Source: Eumeta japonica
Taxonomy: Eukaryota; Arthropoda; Insecta; Lepidoptera; Psychidae
NCBI GenBank assembly: GCA_005406025.1
Contig: BGZK01000018.1
Span: 930,001 to 994,000, forward strand
Direction of reading: 5' to 3'
Length of the DNA stretch: 64,000 nucleotides
The notes beneath the pieces are model-generated. The model made no database searches and was not told where the DNA came from. It was given only the letters and a program-made list of their open reading frames with translations. Position numbers and translations under genes: made by a program. Shown one piece after another: positions 36,801 through 51,800 of this stretch (position 1 is its first letter; the number at the start of each line of letters is the position of its first letter).

Positions 36801-39800
36801 CTGTATAGTACTGCAATACCTGTATCAATTCGCTACCCATACCACACAATGATAAAGATCGTTCATTTTAATACTATCATAAGCTTTTTTCAGATCTCTG
36901 AAAGTACGAAAAACCTTTTGGCTGCTCATAGCCAGAAAATATGCGTAATGTTACGCAGAATAAAAACTTGGTCTGTACACTCCATCCTTTTTCAAAATCC
37001 TGCTTATATATCTCAGATCTTATTTTCAATTTCATTCACAACCCTTTTAATGACGATTTTCGCATAATTTGCCAACGAGGCTGGGGAGATTTAAGGGATG
37101 ATAATTTGCACAAATCTGCCATGAGATACCCTTTATAGAGAGGTACAATGACAGCTCTGCACGTCAAGTACACTTTGACTTTCCCAGCATTTATTAAAGA
37201 GCTGGCACAGCAGACTTGCCGCTTACTACTGTATGTCCACGGCCCCTCAACATTTCAGACGAAAACCTAGCACATCCAGCAATTTCTCTTATGTACTCCG
37301 CATAACCTTTTTGTGGAGTATACAAAAAAAGTATACAAAATACTAACATAGATTTCATTACCTTCCACAATTCGTCAAGTTGTAGACATTCATACTGTTT
37401 GATTTAACCTAAGCTATTTTTTAATCATTATTTATTTTTCTAACTCTATGGACTGATTGATATATCAATGCACAGCCTAAACTACTGGGTTTGAAACTTG
37501 AAATTTTGTATAGAAGTTCCTGCATGATATAGGCGAGAACTAAAGAAGGATTTTTGGAAAGTCAATGCTAAAAAGGTGGAAAGAGTGAAATAATGTTGTA
37601 CAAAATATAAAAAGCGTTAAAGGTTATTTATTATACACGTAAAACTTAACATTTTAGTTACTCAAAGAAATTAAAAAAACAAAACATTTAAATTAATTTA
37701 TAAAATTAACCATGAAAAGAGTAAAATAAAGGATAAATTGTTGTATGGCAAATTGAAAGTGCTAAAGCTGTTTATGTCAAAACTTATAATTTATGTTTTA
37801 GTTAACCATTACTAATAAAAAATAATAGCATGCATTGTTTTTTTAAAATTAATCCTAGAAGGGGTGAAATGAGTCAAAATTTTTATACAGAAAAATGAAA
37901 CCGCTAAAGCTACGTATGCCAAATTTTACACTTTGACTGTTAATTTCTCATTTATAATACAAATCAAAAATAATAATGGATATTTTTTGGAAAAGTAGTT
38001 ATAAAACAGTGAAATAAGAGATGAAATGTTGTATAGGAAATTAGAACAGCTGAAGCTATTGATGTTTTAATTTTTATTATTATTCATCTATATTACTATT
38101 AAATCTATAGTCTGTCTGTACAAAACATATTTATTAGTAATATTTTTAATGATGCAATATTAATGAAATTTGGAATCAGTAAGAACATGAAGTTGCACAA
38201 TGAATAGTCTTTCATATCATGTTAACAGTGCCTGTTTGTCCGGTCCAGCCTTCAAAACGGTTGAATGAATTGTGATGAAATTGTATTATACTACAGACCT
38301 TTTATAGGTATGTATTTTATTCATTTTCTTTATGTGCCTAACCCAATCAATCGATCACTACGCTATTGATGTATTATAGTACATGTGAACGGGAAGGATT
38401 CTAAAAAAAAACTAAAAACTTTATAGCTGACGTTATTTGTGTACTATTGAACTGATCTACTGAACTGATTCTAAAAATTCCTTCACTAATAAGAAACTTC
38501 CTGAGTAAAATGGAAAATTCAAATTTCATTTTCATATAGTAATATCTCCAAGCAAAACAAATTTTCCTAAATTTGCTTGTGAAATTAGCTTAAATTTTCT
38601 TTTGATAATAGCATTCTCTCTGGCTTCGTCCAAATCAAAATTGTAAACAGTAACGTAATCAAAATTACAAGCGTAATGGGGAGCAGAATCGAAAGTCGAA
38701 ACTGGAACCTATATTGAATTTGAGATTTTAAGAAAAAAAACTTCTGAATTTAGAACCAAGAGCGTGACCTGAATCGAAATAAGGAACAGAGTCAAAATTA
38801 GAATTGAGAGTGGAACCAGAATCAGAATTAGATCAAAACTGGCTTTGAAATGAAAAGCGAAATTGAGATTGGGAATGGGGAATAAAGCGATTGGCATCCA
38901 GAGTGGAACCAGAATCGAAACCCACTTAAAACAAGACTAGGTTCTAAATCAAAAGAGAAATCGCATTAAAAATCAAAAGTAGGATCGGGATAGGAATTAG
39001 TACATATACAATATGAACATCGTTTTATATCCAAGACGCAGAGCCTCAAGCAAAAGCTTGTTGATTTGTCGACCCTTTTCAAGGAAAAAATCAAATTTCC
39101 TTTAATATCATTTTTCGGTAAAGTAAAATTAATACCTCCTTAATTATATTGATTACTAGAACACCAATTTTTAAGCTGAAAAATACTGATAGCTATATAA
39201 TAAGATTTGTATATGTTTTCAATATAATTTATTTTAAACACAAACAAAGTGGCATAATTAAAACAGCAAAATATACTACTGTTTCGGAAAATAAAATAAA
39301 AACATATATATACTATGGCAATGCAATCAAAGAATGCAACAACACATCAACAACTGATTGCATATAATGGTAAAAAAAATATGTGTATTTATCTATTCCA
39401 TTCTAATTTATGCATCAAAATAAATATGCTACATTATAAATTATATGTCCTTCTGTCTATTACGTATGTATGTATCTACTTCTATCCACTTGACTCATCT
39501 TACTAACATGTTTTTATCATATGATGCACTCTCCAAATTAGATCAAATGTGTAAAAGTAATTTCTACAACAGGAATCAGCAAATGACCATAAACACTCCA
39601 AAAACTGTTTTCTTTAGTATTACTTAATATTTTTTTTTGGAGAAAGTGTGTATATCTTTTAAAAATTACTCATTTTCAAACAAAACATTGCATGAAATGA
39701 TACTTACGCTAGCAGTGAGTGCGAGGAAAGTATAATACTTTCTAAGTGTAGGCAGGAGAGGGGCGTAGCATCCTATCCGCCTGCGCACGACTTCCGCGAG

Positions 39801-42800
39801 CGCCGGTGCAACCACCGCTACGTGTCCCAGCAATAACGCTGCGTACGCGCCCACCATCGAGTGCTCCATGTGCGCGCCTGCTTTAGCTAGCACTGACAAC
39901 ACATGTGTAACATTTATTCATCTTAAAACATATCTATGCTTTTACAAATGCTCTTCCTAATTGGTGTTTCGATGTTGCTCAAATACATTGTTCACAATTA
40001 ATGGACTTAATATTAAACATTTGTGCTGTATCTATAGATTATAATGCAATTTGTTAGGTTACTCTCATATGTATAAATAATACTATATGACGTCTTAATT
40101 AGTCACCACCATCTATCTACTTGTCTTATAAGTAATGGCTGTTTCAAAACTAAAATTCATATGCTTCTTTTTATGTATGTCATAACTTACTATGACAGGT
40201 TTCCAGTGTTTTATTTTGTTTTAATGTTAATGTCCATGTTAATTGATGGGGAAAGATGTTTCAATAATAAAACTTATAAAATGCAATAAATATGAAATTC
40301 ATGTACTGTTAGTATATTACTGGAAACAAGCTTATTTACATCACACTTAACATTTTTTGAATAGACGGAAACTGTAATAAAATATATTTTAATTTCAAAA
40401 ATGTAATTCTTTGCCAATCTCATTATGTGTATTGTATTAATTTGTCATTTGTGTTTACAAATTGATGGTAAAAAGATTTTTTTTTGTTTAAGATCAATAT
40501 GAATGTACTATGAGAAAATTTTTGTGCAATGTTTCTATAATTTTCTTTGACATTTAAATGCCAAAGAAAGTTAGCTTAAGTTAACAAGAAAGTTATAACA
40601 GACTTCTTTTGGCTTTTGATGATGAAGTTCCATCCTTTGTCACTGTTTATAGCTGGTTCAACAAGTTCAAATATGGTCACACTAATCTGATTGATAATCT
40701 GCGTGAGGTACACACTTTTACTGTGATGACTAAATATAACACTACTGCTATGCAGCTCATGATAGCTGACAAAAGAATCTGGCAATTTTGGACAAGCTTA
40801 GGCAACAGTATTAGTCAAGTTCACAAAATCCTTTATGAACATTTAGCAGTGAGGAAATTTATACTCAGTGGATAGCTCATTATTTGCTAAAAGCTCAAAA
40901 CCTCCAAAAATTGTCTACTAAAGTAAAATGAGGTTAAAGAGTTGAAAGAAAGATGGTGACATGTTTCTTCTGAATGACAAGTCATTATACAATTGTTTTA
41001 GAAGATAAAAAACAATCACTACAGATTGGAACACTAACAATTGTTTGCCTCTTGTTTTGAAAAAAGGTTCAAGAAAAACAAACTCGCAATAGGATTCTGC
41101 TTCACCATAACAATGTTTCACTACATACCGCTAGAGTAACATCTATCAATTTGGGGACGTAAGTTATAGAAATAGCGGCTCGCTCACCTTACAGCCCGAG
41201 CCTCTCACCATGTGATTTTTATTTATTTCCTAAAATAAATGAAAAACTTCGAGGGAAGTGGTTTATGGATGCCGAGAAAGCAGTGGCTTCTATGAAAAGG
41301 TTGTCAACGCAACGTCAAGTTCAGGTGGGCAAAGCGTTTTTCATAGTGATTCCATCGAATGCAATTGATCTCAATGGACACTATTATCAAAAACAATAAT
41401 AGTAAAAGTAACTAGCTAGTTTACTCAGCTTTTGATTATCTAAGGACTTTGTTTGACTACATGGGTCAAAGTATAACATAAGGAGAAAAAACATCACACA
41501 TAAGTCTAAATTTATGTCCTAGATCAGAAACAAGAGACCAGACCAGAAATGCAGCTAAAACGACTCGGTATGATTTTTACTTGCTTCACTGATACATCTC
41601 AAAGTGTTTCATGCATACTTATCAGTTTCTAATACTCAATTTTGTGTGAAGTAATTTACATAATGCTCCGGAATAATAAAAAAAGAAAATAAAATATAAA
41701 AATTGAAGATGACATTAATTCTACATATAAATATACCTAACCCACAACATAAAAACTATTTCTATGATTAAAAAGTGACAGCAGCGTATGTGTAAAACAA
41801 AATGTATCTCAATAGGTTCCACTATAATGTTGCATAAGTTAGAAGAATGTGTAAACTCCTATGACAGTAAGTGAAATATCTCAAATTTTCATTAGACAAG
41901 TTTTAAGATACTTACATTTAGCTACTGTTTCATCAATGTCATCCTGAGACTGTTTTTTCTTTTCTTTCTCATCATTTTTCATCTCTTTACCCTCCCCATC
42001 TAAGATGGCATCTGTATTCTCTTCAGCCCGTCTGAAATTATTTTACAAGTGATTTGATAAATTTTTTACGGGTGTAATTCATTATAATATTAATATTTCA
42101 AGTTTTCAGAATTTCACATTCTATTTTATTATGTATTTCTCACTCAGTCAACTCTAAAGGAAAATAATAAATACATTTTTAATGATTTGCAAGTGCTGTT
42201 GAGATATTAAAATTCAATAGATAAAAATTTATAGTGAAAGTTTTAATTTTTTTGTAAGTTTCACTTTATATTTGGCATTTAATCTTCAAATGTCCACTAA
42301 GTCTTGTTCCAGTTAGTTAGCCACAATATTAATTATGTTGTTTACAATCAAAATCACAAATTGGATCATGAATTCCGTTTGTAATTGAGTATTATAAGTT
42401 TTTGATTAAAATATTTTGAAAAACTATATCCAAAGTTGTACCAAAGAATAAAAAAATTTACTATTATCACTAAACACATTACAAGTGAACTTTTGGATAT
42501 TATTATAGACAGAAGATAGATAATTATTTTAATTTTTAAATAATTTATTATTTTGATAAATGATTAATGATTTTTTTTCATAATATTCAAATTATGCTGT
42601 TCTTAATTAGGATGATCTTTACAAGTATCATCAAAATGATGCATTCTCTTGGATGTAGTACTTAATACACGATAAACATTTGAATTTATTAAAAACATGT
42701 ATCACATAGAACTATCTAAAGCTATGGAACTCAAATTTCAAATTTCGCTTAGCAAATAATTTTCTGTCAGTCGACATACATCACATACATAAACATTATG

Positions 42801-45800
42801 TTAAGTCACATACATTGTTAATGATCATTACGTGACGTATAAAAATTATTAAATAAATAAACATACTTAGCAAGCTCTTCCCTCTTGTAGAAATGCTGTA
42901 CAATAAGGTCTAACGCAGACAGTTTCGTTTCTATACCATCCACATCAAAATGTATCTGTAGTTCCAATAACCGTTCGGTGTTCGTTAGATTGTTTTGTAC
43001 AAGATTTATAAGGAGTAATAAAACCTGCAACATTATAAGAATATATATTGCGACTGGTATCACCCCCTGTCAAATATAATCAATATTGTAAATTTGTGAT
43101 ATACAAAGAAATAACTTTTATTAATAAGTAATACAATGTCATGTACTCTTGTAAAAATGATGTTTCTTTAGTCTACATGACAAAATGAGTATCAAAATTA
43201 AGTTCACACCTCATAAAGAATAGAGAACTAAAACACAACTAAACCAGTACTCCATTTTTTTATATAGGAAAAAGTTATACAATAGCTAATCTATGCATGT
43301 AAATAAAATTGAAATATCTGAGATTTCAAATTAATTACACTTTTTGATTCAATAGGGTTATTAATATTGCATTACCTTTACCCTAAATACCCTTTTTATT
43401 TTGTTTGTCTGTTTGTTCAAGGCAATTTTTGAAATGGCTGACTCAATGTTGAGACTTTCATTGGAAAGGGAACCTACCCATACTATGTGACCCATATTTT
43501 ACAATTTTTTACTCCCACCCCCCTCTAGGTGACCAATCGTAGTGTATGCCAAGACCCCCCTTTCCTCTAGTTTTCACGTAGTAATTCATAAATATGATTT
43601 TAAATCATTTTTCTGCTAACAGAAAGTTAACATAATCAAGGAAAAAAAAACCTTTGTAAAAACATATTGTAACAGGTACAAGTTTTACTACAAATAGAAA
43701 AATGGAATATCACATAATCACACCAGAATATTAGTACACCACTTCCAAATGAATACAAAAACTATCAGTTTTAAATCAGCTGGCATCCCAACATATTTGG
43801 GTTAGTGTTGCTACTTGTGAGTTTAAAAAGCACTGAACACTGAGCGCCATAATTTTAATATACTTAGAAAAAGCGCGAGAATTCTATGACTATGTAATGA
43901 AACCTTAAGCCTCCCACCCCCAGTCCTATAATCAAGCATGGTTTTTTTGAACCCCCTCCCATAGGCTAAACATGGCACATTTAATCATTATTTATCGATA
44001 ACATTTAGAATCTATGTGACACTATTGTCACATAGACAATAGTGTCACATAGATTCTATAGTTCACATAGATTCATAGTTTTTTCTATAAAAAACCCTTA
44101 ACAATCTGACAGCTTGAATTTACGATTTAGTTACAGGGATCAGAATTGAAAGGAAAACCAATCTAAGGGTTCTGGTTGACGGCATGATTGGATTCATAAA
44201 ATATAAAGGAATTCATTCTACATCTATGCGAACATAGCTACAGACGGAAACTAGAACATAATAAATTTCTTAATTGAGATATAAATAATAATGAGAATGA
44301 ACACAATTTCTCTTGTCAAGATCAGTTTGGGCTATAGAAACAATTGAACAATTGTGAAATATTATCAGATTGTAAGGATGGTCAAGGTTACATACGACAT
44401 AAGGTATTCAATGTTTTACAGATGTACATACCGTTTTATCAAAATTAACACCAGAACTTAAGAAATGAACTTTCAGAATCTATAATACTTACACAAACAC
44501 TAAACTCGAAATTACTATTGTCAGGTACAAAGTTCCCAGGATTGTGTAATATTATAAGGCAAAGCTCCATAATTGACACATGTTCTCCTACAATACTCGC
44601 TCCCAAAGATGCTAGAAAAAAATAATACATAAGTCAAGAACCATTATCAAAACATGTCTTTTTTTTTAATTCTAAAGTGTTGTATGAATAATGACTGTAA
44701 AAGTTTACAGTGCATCATATAATTGCTTTTACAATTGTCGATAAGAAAAATAGTTGTCAAACGATCTTGCTAGAAATGGATCTTTTACATATAACATTTA
44801 CCTTATAAATTTTATATATCTATATTATCTATGTTAATTGTACTAAGTATAGTAAATATACTAAAGTATAGACTACTATGTATTCCATATTTATTGTCTG
44901 TTTGTCTAGCCTAATCTTCTAAACGACTGAGCTGATTTTAACAGGAACTGCACTGGTAGATAACTAGACATTCAGATAGATATTGATAAATAGATAGATA
45001 GATATTCAAAGCAAAATATAAGACTACTTTTAACCCGTATTTGTTTAGGGTTCCTGTATAAAAATTAAAAGAAACTGTCAAAGGTAGGGTAATTTTCGTT
45101 AAGACTTACATTCTTCCTTCCCATCAAATATACCATTGCTTTTCACAGAAATCAGTAGATGGCGCTGTATTAAATTTAGAAAAAAATATATTGAACCCCT
45201 AAATACATGTGTTTAATTAAACATGTTAAAAGTAACATAAAAACGAGAACACCAAAACTAATATAATTTCCAACTATTCAACTAACCAGTCAAGCCAAAT
45301 GAGTGTGATAAGTTGACCAACACTTTGATTGCGGGCAGAGCAGCGTCGAGTAATGCAGTAAGTACCGTAGGGTGCGCAGGACTTCGAGCAGCATTGACAC
45401 ACAACCTTAAAAGCGAGGCTAAAGTTCCCGCCACGCCTACGCGCTCTCCCGATACTAAGTATAGTTGATTCTCTTCATTCTGTTGCGTCACCTAAAAAAT
45501 CATATATGGATATTTGAAAGTAGTGTTTTTTTTTCAATAAAAATATCAGATATGTTATGAAAAAAACATTTACATAAATAGGCACATAGATGCAAAACCT
45601 TCTTTTAAAAATTTGTAACTTTTTAAAAAGCAATTACTCTCAAAAATATGTTTAATTATCTCCAAAAAAAAAGCTATAATTACATAGTTACAATAGTTAA
45701 CAATTAAAAAAAATGCAATGTAAGGTGAAAATTTAACTAAACATCAAAGTCCAGCCCCTTTTTAACCTTTAAAATGATGCAACTTTGTATAAATATTGTA

Positions 45801-48800
45801 ATGTTAATATTTTGCAAACATTAAGAAAACAATTTATTTTAGTATGACATTATAGAATATAATTTTTCAGCATTTAAAAAATATGTATACTCATTTAAAA
45901 TAGCTTATTCTAGGAAATATTTACTTTGAAAAAAGAGCTTTTATCTATAATTTTTTTTAAATTATCTTAACAATAAAAATTGTTGTAGGACTTTACTGGC
46001 TAGTGTACAATTGTTAAATGTAAAAATAAGAGCGATTGTTAACAGTGAAATTTCTGTACAAAAGGCAGAAATATAAATCAAAACAAATGCAATTGCAAAA
46101 ATGCCACATAAAAAAAAATAAGCAACTGACATTTTATCTAATATTATCTTTTTGCCTGATCTGACTTGCTGTTTTGATGTCATGAATCTTGTGTGTTATC
46201 TATTGTTCATGAGTTACACAACAGTCCATAACTGATATTACAAGATAGATATTCAAACATTTGGAAAATTCACAAAGCAGCATATGATTACATTTTACAA
46301 AGCTTTCTCATCCAGATTTTTTTAATGAAAGATTGTATAAATGTATAAATATTAATAGCTGTCTGTTAGCACCTAAGTTTTTGTAAACACAGACTTAATT
46401 TATTTTCATAATAAATATTATTCAAGTCCTTGCTCCTGACGCCGCTCTCGGTTCTGGTTTTAATGTTGGTTTCTATTCATTTTAATCTTTATCCTGCTCC
46501 TCAATTTTTATGCCAATATCACTTTCGGCTCTCATCACAATTTTGTTCAGTTCGGATACCAATTCGGCTTTTAGTTTCAATTCTGGTCCCATTGAGGTCA
46601 AAACTGAGATTCCAAATAAAATTTTATTGCTTTTGCTTTTGACTATGGAACCTTAAATATTTTTTACACAATTTTGTGCATTCAAAATAACTTAAACTCT
46701 ACACATTTTAAAGAGTAACTGTAGTCAAAAATGAATTCATTGTACTGTTGAAAGATAAATTCCCACTAACATAAAGAATAACTAGTCTTTTAAAGTTTAA
46801 TTTTCATTGATTGCTAAAAGTACAATAAATAATTATATTAAAATTCTATCTTCAAATGTAAATACTTATAAATTTAATACATATTAAAACTTACCCCGAG
46901 TAAGACTTTTTTATTCAAAAGTAAAATATATTTAAGATGGTTTAACAGAGTTATTTCTCAATAGAAAATGCTACATTTCTATTTTGAATACGGTCACTTT
47001 GATAGCTTGTACAAACAGACAGCTTGCTCGATTATATAAACCCATGGACAACATGACTCATTGTTGCCCACTAAGAACCATCATTTAATAAGGTGGTTAT
47101 AATAGTGAATGCGGGGCGAGTAATAAATCTTTGTTAGGACAATTCTTAATTTAAAAATTTCTTATTTAGGAATCTCCTAATAATCGCCTTATTTAAATAG
47201 CCGTGAGGCTTAATATAGCCAACTTTCAGAATTCTTTCAATAACTATATTTCTATAGTTACTCTTTCTGGAATTTGGATTGATTTTCTAAACGAGGACAC
47301 ACTGCATTTCTCATCGAAAACAGATATAACTATGATTGTGATTTCAAAAGAAAATACTTTCAGACAAAGTTACCTCCCTAAATTTACCACCTTACAGGAT
47401 GAATTTTTACAGAAACCTTATTGCGTGCTTAGGTTATGAAAAGAACTTTTTGAACAGAATAAATTTTCTTGTATTCTTAGTAGTTTTTACACTGTTAGTT
47501 AATGAATGAGTACTCTATTTATGTAAGTAATACTATTGAATTTATGCAGCAAAATTTTAAATAAAACATGTTTATTAGTATCTACCTGTATTAATATAAT
47601 AAAAATATTAATAATAATCCCAAATTAAAGAATTTGCAAGCACAACACAAATATCCTGACAATTTGTATTTGCAATAAAAAAATTAGTGTATAAATATGA
47701 CAATAAATTTCATTAGATTGATGATTTTAAATGTTAAATCTGTTATTTTTTCCAAATTTATAATATTGCTAAATTAATAAAATAATTTAAGGCATCACTA
47801 ACTCCCAATTTTAAATGATTACCATCCAAATCAAATTAATACCAGGGAAGAAGTTAATAAGTACTAATAAAATAAAATATTATAAGAAACATTAATATCT
47901 AATACATGCTTACAAGAATGAAAAATAACACAGGACTTAATACAAAATACTCACATTTTCTAAAACTCGCATACATCTGTCAGCTTTCCTTAAAGTATCC
48001 AGGTCTGCCTGACTCCAACAGAGTGTTGATGTGGTAAGCCTTGATGCACAGTCTTGTATTGTTCTCACAATATGATCAACTCCCCCTAGCACGCGTAACT
48101 CTTCTTTAAACCATTCACCAGCACGTTTGGATGTTAAAGACAGTAATGTCTCCATTGCTAAATGACCCACCTAATAAAACAATTTCCCCTTAAAATTATT
48201 TGTATAATTTGTAAAGATAAAGAATTGAATTCTAAAGTTGACAATATTCATTACTTTTTCCCAAATATTTTATGACTTAAAAAATTAGATATGCCAGTAC
48301 TAGTGTATAGTAGTATTTTTTATTGTAATACTAATATCGTATAAATAATATATAAAGTAACGATAAATGCTCTTGTCTATTATCCAGAACCAGGCAACAT
48401 GTGAGTAATATATATGTTAAGCATTTTGCCCAATTAGGAATTCAACCCTGAACCACAGCATGGGACACAAACCTATTATACAAAGCAAATTAACTTTATT
48501 TATGAATTGTTCAAATTTTTTGAGCCTTTATTTTGTTTTTAAGACAATTTGTCTTATCTTACTTAAGCAAAAACTTATTGGTGAATTCATCCATAATTGA
48601 ACCCAATACCACTTGGTAGGATTGTAATTTTTTAAATTTTGACAATAATGAAATCACTAATTAAATATACCTGCCTACATTTTTTTATTTTAGATTGGGC
48701 AACTTTAATGTTAAGCGCTCCATGGTGGCACAGTTTTAAATATTCTACTTGATAATGTATTATAATATTACCGTTATATTGTCCAAGTCTAGATGTTGAG

Positions 48801-51800
48801 CTTTTCCTTGATTTTTTATTTCAGCACAAAGCTCTCTAACTCTCTCCTGGGTTTTTGTCAGTTGTGCAGATGTTAGACCACAATCATCCAATGCATTTCT
48901 GTAAAATAACAATTAATTAAATACATAAAATTTTAAATTACACACATGACTATTTAGTTTGTTACTTACTTATGAGACACATCAGATTCAAGCAAGTTCA
49001 GCATGAGCTCCAGCGATTCTCGATCAAGATCCATATTCAATCTGTCTTGTGACAATACAAACATTACTGTTGCAGTACATAGTCCTAAACTCTGTAACAG
49101 TGAAAAAAAAATATGGATATAATTACCATATCTTTTATAAATTACTACACCCTAGTAATATTATAAATGTGAAAGTTTATGAGGATGTATGGAGCGATGT
49201 TTCTTATGCTTTCATGCCAAACTACTGAACTTGAAACTAATAAGACATTGGGGCTATAATTCTACTATAGGCACTAGCTTTTTTGCTAATGGTTGCACTT
49301 GGGTGAATGTAGCAAAGCCAAACAATGTAATAAGTTGATATAAAAAAATTAATTTTATGTACATGTGGGCAGTCGCGAGTGAAAGCTTAATAGCTTTTAT
49401 AATACATTTTACATTAATTTTATAATACGTCCTTGTTAAGCAATTTTGTACTATAAAAAGAAATCTCATGAAGACTGGTCAAATACTGTCAGAAACAAAC
49501 AATATTGGGGTATTCAAGTATTAAGTAAGCAAATATTCATCAAATCATTCCCCATCTTAAACAAAGTTTCATTTAAAAGGACTACAACACTTAACAGTGT
49601 ACATTTTGATAACTATAATAACTATGATAATTTTATTGTTTTGTATTTTTATTATCTTATATAAAATACTCAATACACACACAAGTTTGTCAGCAAAAGC
49701 TAGGAAAAAAAAAACAGAGGAAAATTTATTTGCCTTGTCAAGTCTGTTTGAACAAACCACACTTGAACACCCTCTTCTGGGGTTAAATATTAAATTGTCA
49801 TATAATATATTGCCTGACTAACTTGAATATAGGGACATAGTAGTACAAGGCGAAGGAGAAACTTTTACAATAGGGTTTGACTGCATATCTAGATTTTTAA
49901 TTTTATGTGGAGATATGAATAAATACAAAATTTAAGTGAGATTTTTGATTTTAAAGTTTGACAATGACACAAATGTTGATCAATTAACTTGTACAGTCAA
50001 TGTAACATTTGAAGAAAGTATTGTACTTTTTGTTTATAATTTAATTTCTTCAGTAATAAAATGTGTTTATAAAATAAGTCCGGCTGCCCAAAAGCATAGT
50101 GACATTTATTTAGTAAGTTTTCTCTATATTTGGGCTTCGCATCCAATAACAAACATTACTCTATTTTTAAGATGTTTTTATTTGTTGCACAGATATTGAA
50201 ATTGTCAAATAAAGTAACTGCATGTGAGATTTCGATTTCCAATAAAAAAGAAACAAAGTACAAAATATGCAAATAATAAGGAATATTTAATGCAATTAAT
50301 GTGTTTTTGATTTGGACAGTCAATTCATTGGAGAGGCCACAAATGTATAATGTACATGCAACCTTAGAGCATTTCAAAAACTTTTAATAGTGTATGCAAC
50401 TATGCACACACACAATTACACAATTTTTCTATTTTATGCATACATAATTTCAATCTGAACAATTTATGGACAAGACCTATTGTTTTACATGTTTTAAATT
50501 ACAAGAAAAATCCACTAATTATATTTCGGTACTTTTAGTGTGGGAAGTGCCTCACTTGCAAAAGTTTGCATCCACAAAATTAGGTCATGCTTAGTATTGT
50601 ATAAAAATATTGTTTGATTGGTCTTAATTTATTGTCATACCTGATCGTTAGTGGCATCATGTAGAGCACTGAAAAATTTCTGCACTGTACCATGGGCCCG
50701 TACGTGCATTCGGAAAGCAGGTGCCGTACATTTACTTGCCAATGTTATAGCAGACAAGCAACGAGTCGACATTGGGTTATTATCCTGTAAACCATATAAT
50801 AATTTGTCAGATATATTTTGGTATAGATATGAAAACACTACATTTTAAATTAAATATTTAACCATAATTTTTGTTTAGTTTATTTACAATCTTCTGCATA
50901 TCATTATTACTTTCCATTAATAAGCTACTAAACTAAGAAGTGGAAACAGAACATGTGAATGCAATAAACAATGTAATACTTGATTAAAAAAAGATTACTT
51001 TAGTCTCAAGAGAAACAGATTGTACAAATAATATGAGATTTGAACTTAATATTTTATTTTATTTAATCATTGTTTCTTTGAATTCAAGTTGTGTATGTAT
51101 ACTTTTGAAATTCAAAATAGCATTACCTGCAAAGCATCTAAAAGATAGTCCACATCATCATTAAACTCTTGAAACTCTCCAATTTCTTGAATTTGATGTG
51201 CCTTTTTAACATTTCTTACCACAGTGTAATACTGTAAAGAATTTGAAATTATGAAATTTACTGCTTGATATAGTATTTGGTAAAATATTATGAAATATCA
51301 AAATAAAGTACACCTAAAAGTGGATCATTTTCTTAATTTTTACAACTTAAGTGAACAATATGAAATGCAACAAAATGAAACAGAACTTCTTTTCAAAAAT
51401 GTTATATACAATTTACTTCTAAGTTGAATGATGCTTGGCTTTAAATAAATGACAGCAATCATTTTTTAATATACGTTTATAACAGTTAATATAGTGATAA
51501 AAGAATAAACAATATTGAATAGTACATTAATATGAAGACATCATACCTCCTTTGCTTCCTTGGCACACTTAACGCTAGTGTAGGCTTTGACTGGTTCTCT
51601 GGTAATAGTGTCATCTAATACTGGATCAGGGACACGATATCTTGTCACTCGAATTAACTCTTCAGATACTGGTGCTGCTGTGTTTCGAATTTCTTGATTA
51701 TCTGCTTGTTCAGGATCTCTTCTTGGAGTTTCATTTCCTTTACCCTTAATATAAAAATAATCTTTATGAGCATATTAATATTATCATATTATGAAAAAAA

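Larger units (their letters stand above)
33853..39707 (-). other. wapl last intron, repeat-filled
   Basis: 5.9-kb intron containing a short Helitron (34988-35317), a decayed LINE with a nested foreign fragment (35370-37290) and a longer Helitron with a hexamer-like repeat (38087-39060). 37330-38080 is AT-rich, with phrases like TAAACTACTGGGTTTGAAACTTGAAAT typical of Helitron interiors. No host exon is seen. Confidence 0.6.

Noticed and set aside
36282..37138. Plus-strand frames of 70-110 codons
   Set aside because: They are antisense to the minus-strand LINE reverse transcriptase, which explains the sequence better.
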